Shown here one piece after another: positions 1 to 11,299 of a stretch of 64,000 nucleotides of DNA. Each line of letters starts with the position of its first letter. Position 1 is the stretch's first letter. The notes below the pieces were generated by a model that was given only the letters and a program-made list of their open reading frames with translations, ran no database searches and had not been told where the DNA came from. A program made the position numbers and the translations under genes. The DNA is from Ampelomyces quisqualis (Eukaryota > Ascomycota > Dothideomycetes > Pleosporales > Phaeosphaeriaceae): positions 3,534,001-3,598,000 of the forward strand of contig JAGTXZ010000005.1 in assembly GCA_018398575.1 (NCBI GenBank), read 5' to 3'.

Positions 1-1373
1 GGGACGGATCCGCCAAGTTCTCATCTTCTGCATCTGTGCGCGGCAACTTGTCTGGAAGGGTGCTGCTGTTAGCCCGATTCCTGAATAATAATGCGCGGCC
101 GCTCCGACCGAACGGCTCCGTGGATGAATTTCTCTCGTAATCGAACGTAGGCTGCCCGTCTTCTTCAGGACTGGAAATATATCCGGTCGCAAAGTCGCGC
201 TCATGCGGAAGTAGAGGCGTCTCGTCTTGTGAATACCCGTCCTCGTGAGACTCGCCATTCGGGCTGCCCTCGTGAGTAAATGTGGGTGCTTCGTCTGGCT
301 GAAGACTCCCAGCTCTGTAGTTGTCCTCGTCGTCGTCCTCATACATGTAGTGCCGAGGTTCCGATATGTTGTCATCCGTGAAGCCGCTGTTAGTGGTAGC
401 ATCGCTGTCTCTATACTGCGAGAAACCCGTCTCGTGCGGTAGAAGTGGGGCTGCATCTAGTTCATCCATGTAGTCTTCAGAAGACTCGATACCGCCGTTC
501 ATCCCGGTCTCGTGCGATAGAAGAGGCCCATTGTTCAGCTCATCGAAGTCCTCATCATCGTCGCTCAACTCATGGGGAAACAGAGGCGCGCTGCCAAGCT
601 CTTCAGCTCCGTGAGACTCGTCGTAACCTGATGACGCATTATTTGCTATCTCGGAGCTTGTTCTGTTGCTGGCGGGTGCATCCTCCATAGTGGCCAGTGC
701 AGCTACCGAGAGCTCTCCGTCGTCCTGGGAAGATTCGTGGTGGAACAGGGAAGCGGCTTGCTCCTTGTGCGTACCAGGCTCTCGGTGTCCGCCTGGACTA
801 GCCAATGGAGATGCATCTCGTGATTTGAGCGGCCCACTATCTCCTTTTCCCGACTGCTTTTCATTTGCAATTTTATCCACCACGACTGTTGGAACTGGTA
901 GGTTGGGCAAGTCGCTTGCGTCGCTTGCATCGGGGGTACTAATCTTGCGAGAATCCTTCGAGGTGACAGACGGATCAGTATGGGTTTGAGGGATCTCGGA
1001 GCTCCGCACAATCGACTTTTGCGGCTCGGTTGCTTTGTTAGGCTTGACGTGGAGAACGTTATTACGGTTGCCCTGTTGATCAGTGGCTGTGAATGTTTAG
1101 TAAATTTTCTTGACCACAGGACATACTCAACCTACTGGAATCTTTCGACTCGTCTACCACCCAGTGACCATCTCCCTGGCGTATCTTGTACTGGTAGTCA
1201 CCCGCCGCAACGTTGTCGAAATGTCGTGAGAAGACCAAGTTGTCAGTCTCCGCGTCATCTTTGTCCACTGCCATTTCCAGTGTCGCCCATGGTGGGTCGC
1301 TCAGAGAAGTGACCACGTAGACGGGCGGCTGCACACCCACCTGCGAGAAGGTTATGGTTGCGCTCTCGGTCAT
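1..1373 (-). CDS. AMPK1_CBM-type glycogen-recognition protein with PLLPHE repeats (partial, 3' end beyond left edge)
   Basis: Exon 1 is 1136-1373 and exon 2 runs from 1086 to the window edge. The intron at 1087-1135 (GTAGGT...CACAG) keeps frame, and about 440 codons stay open. Residues 4-78 resemble the beta-sandwich carbohydrate-binding domain (CBM48/AMPK beta) of fungal proteins annotated as glycogen-recognition or cruciform-DNA-binding, with phrases such as QPPVYVVTSL and GDYQYKIRQGDGHWVVDES. The rest is acidic and low in complexity. It carries spaced copies of a short motif, P-L-[LF]-x-H-E: SLFHHE, PLFPHE, PLLSHE, PLLPHE, PTFTHE and PLLPHE, about 20-60 residues apart. No signal peptide is seen. 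The N-terminal domain suggests binding to a glucan or a protein partner. The role of the repeats is unknown. The ATG at 1373 was chosen because the domain begins a few residues after it. Confidence 0.8.
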
Positions 1374-2695
1374 GGTGACATGAATTGCCCCGAGAGCAAG
1401 TGCAGACAGGACCGATAGTATGGCCGGAGGGGCCGGTGAAGGTGGATCTAACGTGTGCCTGATCAGGTAGGCAAGGCTGTCGGCGCCGATAGGACTGTGG
1501 TCTGCGGAGGAAGGATGTTGTCAGTGGTTGGAAAGGGTTTCCGGGTGCGCAATCAGCGGGCTGGAAACGCGGGGTCGGGGTGCGATCGAAGTAGAACAGA
1601 GAGAACAGAGTAGAGATGGTCGCACAGAGGTGAGGAGATGTAGTAGGGTGTGTGAACGGCTCACCAGCTCCAGCTTCAGCAAGTCAAAAGGGAACTCTCT
1701 TGGAGCGGCAGGCCCCGAGGTGCTGTGCTTTCTCTCACGCGCGACCCAACCTTTCACGGGTCGCACGAGAAGGAGACAAGAAGACGTGGCGGGTGCATGC
1801 GGGCGGCAGCTCCTTCCCAACAATTGAGGTGCGACTTCCCTGTTTGTAGCGGTACCCAAGTGGTCAAAGACGCGGACCTTCACAGCAGGTCAGAGAGTGG
1901 CCGGAGACACGCGGTTTGCTGGGAGTGAGGCTCCCAGTGATCTCGCGCAGCTCCACATTCTTTCCGCATGGCTGTGCACGCCATCTGCCATGCCATGATT
2001 CCATGGCGCCTGTGCTGGCTTCGAGGGTGACGTGAGTTTAACGTCCCCCAGAATGAAGCAAGAGCCGCGTGTTGAACCGGCACAATGGCGGCGTAAGCCA
2101 CGCTTAACCCCAATCCAGCTCCTCCGCGCCCGATCCGAGCCCAACTAAACCTGCTTCAGTCATGTTTCTCTGCATCCAACATGCCCTGTAATGTCTCTCC
2201 CCGCGAATGTCCTGCGGGGTCGCCGGCCCCGCATTTGGTTGCCATCTACGCGAACCAGTACTCCGTAGCACATGCTGTACAGTAAGAGCAGCGATAATCG
2301 CGGCACAAATTGTGTGGAAAGGAGGTACAGTACTACATGGTAACGAACATGGTCATACCCCAACCATGCGGCAGGCTCGACAGCCGTGCAGAACATAGCG
2401 AGGCACGGCCGTTGGAGAACATGTCGTGGCCAGAATCCAGACTAATTCAAACTACAACACAAACTAGAGATCCACAAGGGATAGTTTTGCCAACCATCAT
2501 CACCAGAAATGAAGAAAGTTGTGAAATCGCAATTCCATTACGGTGTTTATTCCTAGCCTACCTAGGTATCTTTGCAACTCTATCTATGGGTTCATGACTA
2601 TCATTACATGTCAGTCAGTGGACGAATAAGAATGCTTTTAGAAAGCAGAATGGCAAACGCGCAGGCATTAGGCGGAAATGCAAATCTCGCTTCTC
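1374..2695. other. Intergenic, no gene seen
   Basis: This is the upstream region of the glycogen-recognition gene and the downstream region of katG. Only short overlapping frames without recognisable protein features occur. One exact TACTCCGTA motif lies at 2259-2267. The katG transcript probably ends in the A/T-richer part near 2450-2690. Confidence 0.6.
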
Positions 2696-5093
2696 TCAAA
2701 GGCGAGGCCTAGAAACACGCGATGATGTGCCACTCACCGATTTGGCCTGCATGTCGAATCGGTCGTTCGACATGACCTTGTCCCATGCTGCCACGAAATC
2801 CTTCTTGAAACGCTCGCTGTTGTCGGGCTGTGCGTACACCTCAGCGATAGCGCGCAGCTCAGGATGCGAGCCGAAGATGAGGTCGTGTCGTGTGCCGGTC
2901 CACTTCTTCTGGCCCGACTTGCGGTCAACACCGTCGTAGAGCTCGGCTGGTGTAGACTTGTCGGCCGCCTTCCACTCTGTGTTGACGTCAAGGAGATTGA
3001 CAAAGAAGTCGTTCGTGAGCTGGCCAGGGCGCTTAGTGAAGACACCGTGGGAGGAGGCGTCCCAGTTAGTGTTCAGTGCACGCATGCCTCCGACGAGAAC
3101 GACGAGCTCAGAAGGAGTGAGGCGGAGAAGGTGAGCCTTGTCAATGTCCAGCTGCTCCGTGCGAGCACGAGGGGTGCTCTTTCCGTAGTTTCGGAAGGGG
3201 TCGGTGACGGGCTCGAGGTGCTCGAATGACGAAGAGTCAGTCTGCTCCTGTGTGGCGTCGGTGCGGCCGGGGGCGAAAGGAACAGAAACACCGGCAGCCT
3301 TCTCGACAGCGGCGGTACCAGCAAGGACGATCAGATCGGCAATAGAGATCTTCTTACCGCCAGATGCCGAGCCGTTGAACTTGGACTGAACACCCTCGAG
3401 TGCCTTGAGGACCTCGGCAAGCTCCTTGGGGTTATTGACTTCCCAGTTCTTCTGGGGCTCGAGACGAATGCGGGCACCGTTCGCACCACCACGCTTATCA
3501 CTGCCACGGAACGAGGCTGCTGATCCCCAGGCAACGCGGATGAGCTTGGATGGCTCGATGCCAGCCTCTAGAATCTGCTTCTTGAGAGAGGAGATGTCTG
3601 ACTCCTCTACCAATGGGTGGTCGACGTCGGGAACAGGGTCCTCCCAGAGGAGAACCTCCTTGGGGATCTCGGGACCAACCCACCTGGAGCGGGGTCCCAT
3701 GTCACGGTGGAGAAGCTTGAACCACGCGCGGATGAAGGCCTCGTGCATCTCCTCAGGATGATCGACCCAGCGGCGAGTGATCTTCTCGAAGCCAGGATCC
3801 ATACGCATTGACAGATCAGTGGTCAACATGCGCGGCTTGTGCTTCTTGTCCTGAGCGTATGCATCGGGGATGATGAGGTCGTCAGTCTTCGCGACCCACT
3901 GGTTCGCGCCAGCAGGGCTCTTCTCGAGCTCCCACTCATACTTGTAGAGGTATTCAAGATACTTGTTGCTCCACTTGGTGGGCGTGCCAGTCCAGGTAAC
4001 CTCGAGGCCACTGGTGATGGTGTCTGGGCCCTTGCCACTGCCGTGCTGGTTGATCCAGCCGAAGCCCTGGGCAGCCAAATCGGTGCCGTTGGGATCTGGG
4101 CCGGTGTTCTCGGACGGAGCAGCACCATGGGTCTTGCCCAGGGTGTGGCCACCAACGATGAGAGCAGCAGTCTCCTCGTCGTTCATAGCCATGCGGTGAA
4201 AGGTGGTGCGGATGTCTCGTGCGGCGGCAATAGGGTCGGGCACACCATCGGGGCCTGCAGGAGGTCAGTCATAATTGTGTTCTCCATCCGGGCTCTTTCT
4301 GGTACTCACCCTCCGGGTTTACGTAGATGAGACCCATATGTGCAGCAGCAATGGGCTTCTCAAGGTCGCGAGAGTGAATGTACTTGTGGTCCTTCTTGTG
4401 CTGGTCGCCGTCGACGATACCTTGGCCCTCAACACCCTTGTTTCCGTCCGAGTAGCGAACGTCGTTGCCCAGCCATGTGTCTTCACCGCCCCAGTAGACG
4501 GACTCATCGGACTGGAAGGTGTCGGTCCGGCCACCTGCGAAACCGAAGGTTGGGCAACCGGTAGACTCGAGGGCGACGTTACCGGTGAGGAGCATGAGAT
4601 CAGCCCATGAGATCTTGTTGCCGTACTTCTGCTTGATGGGCCAGAGGAGGCGGCGGGCCTTGTCGAGGGAGACGTTGTCAGGCCAGGCATTAAGGGGAGC
4701 GAAGCGCTGCTGGCCCTCGCCACCACCACCGCGACCGTCGCTGACACGGTAGGTTCCTGCCGAATGCCATGCCATTCGAATGCTGGGGGCGTAGTCAGCA
4801 CGTGTTTCAGATGGCAATGGGTGGTGTGCCTACAAAAGGCCGCCGTAATGGCCAAAGTCGGCAGGCCACCAGTCCTGCGAGTCGGTCATCAAGGCTGTGA
4901 GGTCCTTCTTCAATGCATCGTAGTCGAGCTTCTTGAACTCGTCGGCGTAGTTGAAGCCGGGCAGCAGGGGGTTCTGTCTCGGGTCGTGCTGGCGCAGGAC
5001 ACTGAGCTTGAGCTCGTTTGGCCACCAGTCCTGGTTCTTTGTGCCGCCGCCTGCGACATTGGCCGTCCGCATGGGGCACTCGCCTTGGGACAT
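2696..5093 (-). CDS. katG: Catalase-peroxidase (KatG)
   Basis: The exons are 4834-5093, 4310-4782 and 2696-4254, with introns of 51 and 55 bp. The spliced protein has 763 residues, close to the usual 730-750. KatG is a bifunctional haem enzyme that removes hydrogen peroxide. The distal triad R89, W92 and H93 lies in IRMAWHSAG, which is split by the first intron. Tyr240 in LIYVNPEG and Met266 in RMAMNDEE, with W92, form the Trp-Tyr-Met adduct needed for catalase activity. The proximal haem ligand is H281 in GGHTLGKTHGA. The second, non-haem-binding domain follows. The tail after DRFDM is longer than usual and ends SRPRL. The start at 5093 gives the classic MSQGECPM beginning. The reading frame is open further upstream to an ATG at 5171, which would add a basic leader (see findings). 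It lacks the secretion signal of the extracellular KatG2 type. Confidence 0.95.
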
Positions 5094-5171
5094 GATTGCT
5101 GTTGTCGAAAAGGTACGTGTGGAAAGTAGGTGGGAAGCAAGTCGAGCAGCGATGCGTCCCCGGCGCAACAT

Positions 5172-6037
5172 GTTATGTACCTGGCAGCGGGGCACCACCT
5201 ATTCATAAGCACGAACGGCTGGAATCCCACTCGCCATTTGCCCCTCCCGCACCATGCACGGTGCTCCGCAACAATTAGCTCCATTCCATTCCGCCTTCGA
5301 TCACGCCGCACGGTAAGACGACTCCACTTCTGCGTCTTGTCTTGTCCTGGTAGCCACCGACCCGCCATTGGATGTTTGCTGCAACAGCAACGAAGGTAGA
5401 GGCTAGCGGGACTGGTCTCGACGGCTTCAACTCACAACGCTAGGGTTGCAAAACTCTTCAGCCATGGTGGCGTTCTCTGACAGCTTCATTGCAAGCAGCA
5501 TGTGGGCCTTGATGTGGGCCTTGGACACCCCGCTGATTCCTTAGCCACGCCGGAGCCGCCCAGAACACCAGATGCCCTGATCAATCCATGAGCTCTGATT
5601 CGTCGACCTATGTCATGATCGGCACACCAAATCACGTGCAGCGCTCATGTACCGAGGCCGAAGCCGTTGGTGGCGCCGGGCAATGTAGGACGCTCACTCA
5701 GGCGAAAAGCGGCCGTCTGCTCCAAGTCCAGCCATCGGGCTGTGTGTAAGCACGCTTCTCTTCCATGACTTGTCCAAGTGCGAGTTGTTTTGGTAGTTAT
5801 GGCGCCACGCTCACGTGGGTCGCGCGGCAAAGAACACGGGACTCGCGTCATCTTCGACGCTCGACCCCACGTTTTTTACCCCGCACTTTGGACCCATAAC
5901 AGCCCCAGAGTCTGCCACCTCAAAAGTGCAGCGCCAGCTATCGACTGCCAACAAAAGCTTCATAGTAATGCCTGCTGAGACACAGACTCTTCGTGACCCT
6001 AAACAGGCACGGCCCAATCCTGTCAAGACTCAGGCAA
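5172..6037. other. Intergenic: katG promoter side
   Basis: No convincing gene. It contains the upstream region of katG and a short imperfect tandem duplication near 5500-5525 (gatgtgggccttg twice). The frames at 5815-6114 and 5645-5851 show no family features. Confidence 0.5.
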
Positions 6038-7095
6038 AGAGGGGTAGAGCTGTTCAAAGATATCCCACGAGTCTTTGTCTGCTCCAGCCTTCACACATGG
6101 CTTCTGCATCCTAACATAACCAAAACGCGTATTCATCATGACAGACCAAGAGGTTCAGGTGTAATTGTCAAGGTCGGCGGCCAATTCAAGACACTTGTCG
6201 TGCATGCGAGCTTTGCTGAGATGGCAACGAGTGCTATTGTCCCAACGTGGTCTTCACTGGTTTTGTGGTCGACGGCTGGTACAAGCAGTACATAGTCTCG
6301 TCTGAACGATGCACAACCCTTATTCCTGATATCGTAAACGAGTATATTGCCGGCCCGATCATGTGCTCGGCGTCCACGATCTATATTTTGATCACAGAGT
6401 CAGGTCTGAGACCAGGTGACTGGGCCGTCTTCCCCGGGGCTGGTGGTGGTGTTGGCGTGCAATGTGTGCAGCTTGCCAAAGCCAAGGGACTACGCGCGGT
6501 GGCCATTGACACCGGCGAAGACGAGCGAAAGCTACGTGTCGAAACATCCGTCGCGGAAAAGTTTATCGACTTGAAGAAAGTCGACAATATTGCAGAAAAT
6601 TTTGGTCCGAACTTGGAACAGAATCGGTGCCCACTATGTTTCCATCACTGCTGTACAAACCTACCCGTTATTCATTTGCTACCTCGGTGGCAGAGTCGAC
6701 GGAGTGTTGGTTAGGATTCCCACCACGTGATTACCTATCTCTGTTAGGACTAGCGCCCAAAGGCTACTAGTCTTTCTTACATCTGAGAATCAACAACAAG
6801 AATGCATGCATTATTGCCCAGCAACCAATACGGAATCGCCATGTGCATTGGCTTGCCTCCAACTGGGACGCAGCACATGGACGTAGATCCTGGACAGATG
6901 TGCTTCAAGAAACAACAGGTCAAGGGAACCTTAGTCAGCGGCTCAGCGGATGTGGACAAGACTCTTGACTTCGCAAGGAGAGGGCTGTTGAAGCCGATTT
7001 ATACCGTGTACCCCTTGAGCTAAGTCAACGAGGCGGTGCAGAAGCTGAGGAGAGGTGAGATTGCTGGACGAGCAATCAGGAGTATTCCGTAGGGG
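6038..7095 (+). pseudogene. Decayed zinc-dependent alcohol dehydrogenase (MDR family)
   Basis: Translation in shifting frames gives the landmarks of a fungal Zn-ADH in the correct order. Around 6044-6190 are VFVCSSLHTWL (active-site lobe) and GSGVIVKVGG. At 6208-6240, ELC-stop-DGNECYCPN is the structural-zinc cysteine cluster, interrupted by TGA. At 6241-6606 are GFVVDGWYKQYIVSS and the NAD-binding GAGGGVGVQCVQLAKAKGLRAVAIDTG. A third-frame piece, IGAHYVSITAVQTYP, follows. At 6802-7021 are CIGLPPTGTQHMDVDPGQ and LLKPIYTVYPLS, then a TAA, then VNEAVQKLRRGEIAGR. There are thus at least two nonsense codons and several frameshifts, and no splice pattern repairs them. Both stops can be explained by single C-to-T changes (CGA to TGA, CAA to TAA), which is an inference. 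The product would have interconverted alcohols and aldehydes with NAD. It is now presumably non-functional. Confidence 0.8.
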
Positions 7096-7099
7096 GGCT

Positions 7100-7551
7100 G
7101 CTAGGGATAGTAGGGGACGCAGCTCATCTTCATAAATCGGCCTTAGTACGCGCCAGAGCATCGCAATCTTTTAAGACGTTTCTTATCAAATTTGACTGTG
7201 CGTACCTTTGGAAGATCGCAGAGTGTTGGTGCAACAATGTGTGCAGCGGTGAAAAATAGGCTGGAAAGCACTCGGTGCTCTCAATTTGTACATCTTCAGC
7301 CATTAAAAGCATTGTAGCTCTTGGACAGCAGCATGATCCAGACACGTGTGATCACTTTTCATCTCAATCGTGTGTAGATGGTGATTCAGCGCTCTTCAAC
7401 CCGGAGTCTGGAAATTTCGCACAGACCATCTTTCAGCCCTACAGACGTCTGTAGCTCAATGGGACCAGGGAGCTATCTGTCTAGACACTACATCGCGATA
7501 TGAACGCCTAGAGAATGTCCGCGATATTGCTCCGAAACACACGTCAATGGG
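7100..7551. other. Intergenic between ADH relic and CLC gene
   Basis: No gene-like frame. It should hold the CLC promoter and 5' leader. Confidence 0.5.
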
Positions 7552-10404
7552 ATGTCCAGGTCGCCGCCCAACCACTCCCCGCTCGGACAGGCCGAAGCGT
7601 CATCGAGTCGCGCATCGAACGGAAAGCAGCCTGCAGTCGAGGACGACTACAGCGATGAGGATGCATTGCTCGCGGACGACCCGCTAGAGCGCGATCTGCC
7701 TGAACAGTAAGTTGGACCGATTTAGTCTGTCTCTGCCAGGCTGATGTTCTCTTTTTAGAATTTCATTCAAGCGCAAGCAACCGAAGTCGATAGCATCGTC
7801 CTTTGGCTTCCCACGTTTTCTGTCCTCGCCCGCCGGCACACCAAACCGCGGCTCGCCCCTTCCACGATCACCGAACAACCGCCTGCAGCAGCTGCGCAAC
7901 GGTTCAAGCAGCGCCAACGGCTCAACAGAGCTCATCTTGAACTACCTCGACACCCCTGGCAACGCAGGGGAACACCAAGATACCAAAGACGCCAACGGCC
8001 TAGACTGGTATGTCGAAGGCCCAGGCCGAAGGGTAGGCTACGACGACCTCACTGCAATCGACTGGATCTTCGAGTACGCAAAGGAACGCCAACGACTGCG
8101 TTATTTATATTCTAGCGCAAGCGGGATACTGGGGCACGTGAAGCAGCTTGCTGACGCGAGTCAAGTCTGGATCATTTTAGTTGCAGCTGGCATACTGAGT
8201 GGAGGCATCGCTGCATTCATTGATGTGACGAGCGACTGGCTGGGAGATTTGAAGACGGGGTACTGCAGCAATGTGGAAGGAGACGGCCGGTTCTACTTGA
8301 ACAAGAGCTTTTGTTGTTGGGGATACTCGGAGTTGTCCGAGTGTCATGACTGGCACCCGTGGGGTAATGCGCTGGGTATTGGCCCGTATGGTGGGCGCTG
8401 GGTCGTGGAGTACATCTTTTTCGTCTCATTTTCGGTGCGTTCGACTCCCCATGTACGCGTGTTGAGGATGCTGACTGAAGACAGATATTCTTCGCTGCGT
8501 GCGCAAGTCTTCTTGTTCGCGAGTTTTCCCCGTACGCAAAGCATAGCGGTATACCTGAGATCAAGACGGTTTTGGGGGGATTTGTGATACGCCACTTTTT
8601 GGGCGGCTGGACCTTGGTCACAAAGACAGTTGGATTGAGTCTTGCGGTTGCTTCCGGTCTATGGCTAGGCAAAGAAGGTCCACTTGTACACGTTGCATGT
8701 TGTTCAGCAAATCTCTTCATGAAACTCTTCAGTAACGTCAACGGCAACGAAGGTGAGCACCACTGTTGCCTTGGTTCTTCACAAATATGCTGATGGTCTA
8801 CAGCTCGAAAACGAGAAGTTCTGTCTGCGGCAGCCGCAGCAGGTATTTCTGTCGCCTTTGGAGCACCTGTTGGCGGCGTGCTCTTCAGTCTCGAACAGCT
8901 ATCCTACTACTTTCCCGATAAGACCATGTGGAGCAGCTTTGTCTGCGCTATGGTTGCCGCTGTCACACTACAAGCCTGTAATCCCTTCCGCACAGGTGAA
9001 CTTGTCTTGTTCCAGGTCACCTACCATAGCGGCTGGCATGATTTCGAATTAATGCCCTTCGCCCTCCTCGGTATACTCGGAGGCTTGTTCGGTGGCATCT
9101 TCATTAAGCTGAACATGGGCGTCGCGGAATGGCGCAAGAACCGGACTTACCTTAAAGGGCCAGTGGCCGAGGTCGTCATTGTTTCCGGCATCACGGCCTT
9201 CATCAATTATCCCATAAAGTTCATGCGAGCCCAGTCGTCCGAGCTGGTGCACATCCTCTTCGCAGAATGCGCAGATCTCACTGAAGATACTCTGGGCCTT
9301 TGTAAGTCTGGCAAGGCCAATACAGGAGTCGTGGCTTTGCTTGTTGTCTCAGCTGGTCTCGGAGTTATCCTGGCGAGTTTTACATTTGGCCTACAGATAC
9401 CTGCAGGTATCATTCTGCCATCCATGGCTATCGGCGGTCTGTATGGTCGCGCTGTCGGACTCAGCGTTGAAGTGTTTCAGCAAGCTTGGCCATCGCTCTT
9501 TGTTTTCAGCTCTTGCGAGCCAGACGTACCTTGCGTAACGCCTGGTACGTACGCCATCGTCGGTGCTGCATCCGCCCTGGCAGGTACCACAAGAATGACG
9601 GTTTCCATCGTTGTCATCATGTTCGAGCTCACGGGAGCTCTGACATATGTCTTGCCTATCATGATCGCGGTCATGATCAGTAAATGGATTGGGGATGCCA
9701 TCTCCCCACGCGGCATCTACGAATCATGGATCCACTTCAAGGGCTACCCATTTCTCGACAACCGCGACGAGAACGGCTCCTCGATCCCTGATGTGTCCGC
9801 CGCACATGTTATGACTAGAATTGAAGACCTGACTGCCGTTACAGCAACAGGTCACACCATCGGATCCCTGCGCCAACTGCTCTCTCAGCATCGCTTTCGT
9901 GGCTTCCCGGTGATCGACAACTCCCGCGATGCCTTGCTGCTAGGCTACATCTCTCGCACTGAGCTTGCCTATGCGCTCAAAGCCGCTCTAACACCACCCC
10001 GTAACCTGTCAGACGACATCGAAGCCTACTTCTCCCACCAACCTCTCTCCGACCCAACAACGTCACTCGACTTGCGACCTTGGATGGACCAAACACCCAT
10101 TACTCTCAATGTCAAAGCATCATTCCAACTTACAATGTCCATGTTCCAAAAGCTTGGACTGCGATATGTAGTATTTACAGATCGTGGCATGCTCAAGGGT
10201 CTGCTCACCAAGAAAGACGTTTGGTACGTCATGAATGACATGGAAGAAGACAGGGAAGAAGGTGGCGCAGGGTTGGGCGTGGGCCGGGGTGGCTTACGGG
10301 AAGAGCGAGAGGGCATGGAAGATGATAATGAGGAGCGTGGGTTGTTGGCAACACCAGAAGAAGAACAGGATAGTTTCATAGGCGAGGTTGGGAGGGATAG
10401 GTGA
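7552..10404 (+). CDS. CLC-family chloride channel / Cl-/H+ exchanger with CBS pair
   Basis: The exons are 7552-7706, 7759-8434, 8485-8752 and 8804-10404, giving 899 residues with every junction in frame. The soluble N-terminus (about 200 residues) is rich in Ser, Pro and acidic residues. The membrane domain then carries the selectivity signatures HSGIPEIK, GKEGPLVH (gating glutamate E341) and GAPVGGVLFSLEQLSYYF. Two CBS domains follow, at VMTRIEDLTAVT...GFPVIDN and FQKLGLRYVVFTDRGMLKGLLTKKDVW. The tail is acidic. The layout matches the fungal CLC proteins related to yeast Gef1, which act in Golgi, endosomal or vacuolar membranes to balance charge during acidification. CBS pairs often bind adenine nucleotides. 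The ATG at 7552 was preferred to 7547, which is out of frame. Plasma-membrane location cannot be excluded. Confidence 0.93.
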
Positions 10405-11299
10405 GTCAAGTAGGAGTCTGGCGCGTACGTCGCATCTTGAATTATTCTTACCGAAACGAGTACTCTTTGCCGTTGCGATTTTGTGTTGTGAGGCTCCCTG
10501 TTTGTGGTCAAGTATGGCCAAGCCTAGTAGAGCTGTGTGTAATGTAAGCTCTGTTGCGGATGCCTGCTGGTCCGAGCCACAACTTAGGATGATGCTTGAC
10601 TTTAGCAGTTTGGTACCTGAGCGATCGCATCGGTGGACGCGTGGATGCGCTTGTGCTAGCTAGAGTGCGGGAGCAATGGGAGACAGAAATAGTAACACGT
10701 TCTCCACCAGCGGAGTGAAAGACGTGTAAAGTAGCTAGGTCTGCATCTTTGTGTCTTGTAGCCTGAAAACATAGAATTAGAGGCAGCAAATAAGTTTACT
10801 CGTCATGTACGACTCATGAACAGCCGGCCATTTGACCATTGCAACTCGGCTGCCAAGATGTTCGCCATCCAATTAAATCCGCCGATCACTAGTTTGCCTC
10901 GTCGGGCCAGGATCTTGATGGAGCCGATCCAGTGAGAGGCTTGCAGGGTGGCTATGCGCGGCTTGGTCACAGGCGGAAGGTTGCACCTGCAGCGAACATG
11001 TTTACCATAAAGATCAGCCGGCCTCGCTGTTGTGACCCACAAGGACCGATTCTCTTCAGATACCTTTCAGTCTTCTCGCCTTTGTGCTCTGAAACACCCT
11101 CGTTTACTGCAAATAGGGCCCGTGAAAGAGCTAGAGTTCAATGATTGGTGAAGCTGCGTGGAAGCGGCTATGACTGTAATCTTGTATGCGACTGGGAAAG
11201 GAAGACGCCGACGACTAGAACGCTGAATAGGTCTTAAGAACTTTGGGACGAGGAAGAACAACTCAAAGAGGTGACAGCACGCATATACGGGTCGAAACC
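10405..11299. other. Intergenic between CLC and lipase genes
   Basis: No supported gene. It holds the CLC 3' end and the lipase upstream region. Several short frames occur on both strands without family similarity. Confidence 0.5.

Noticed and set aside
2696..2740. Possible last intron in katG (GTGAGT ... TTTCTAG)
   Set aside because: It would be only 29 bp, too short for a fungal intron, so the longer C-terminal tail was kept.
3823..4330. Long plus-strand frames opposite katG
   Set aside because: They are antisense shadows of the strongly codon-biased katG exon. The catalytic residues prove the minus-strand reading.
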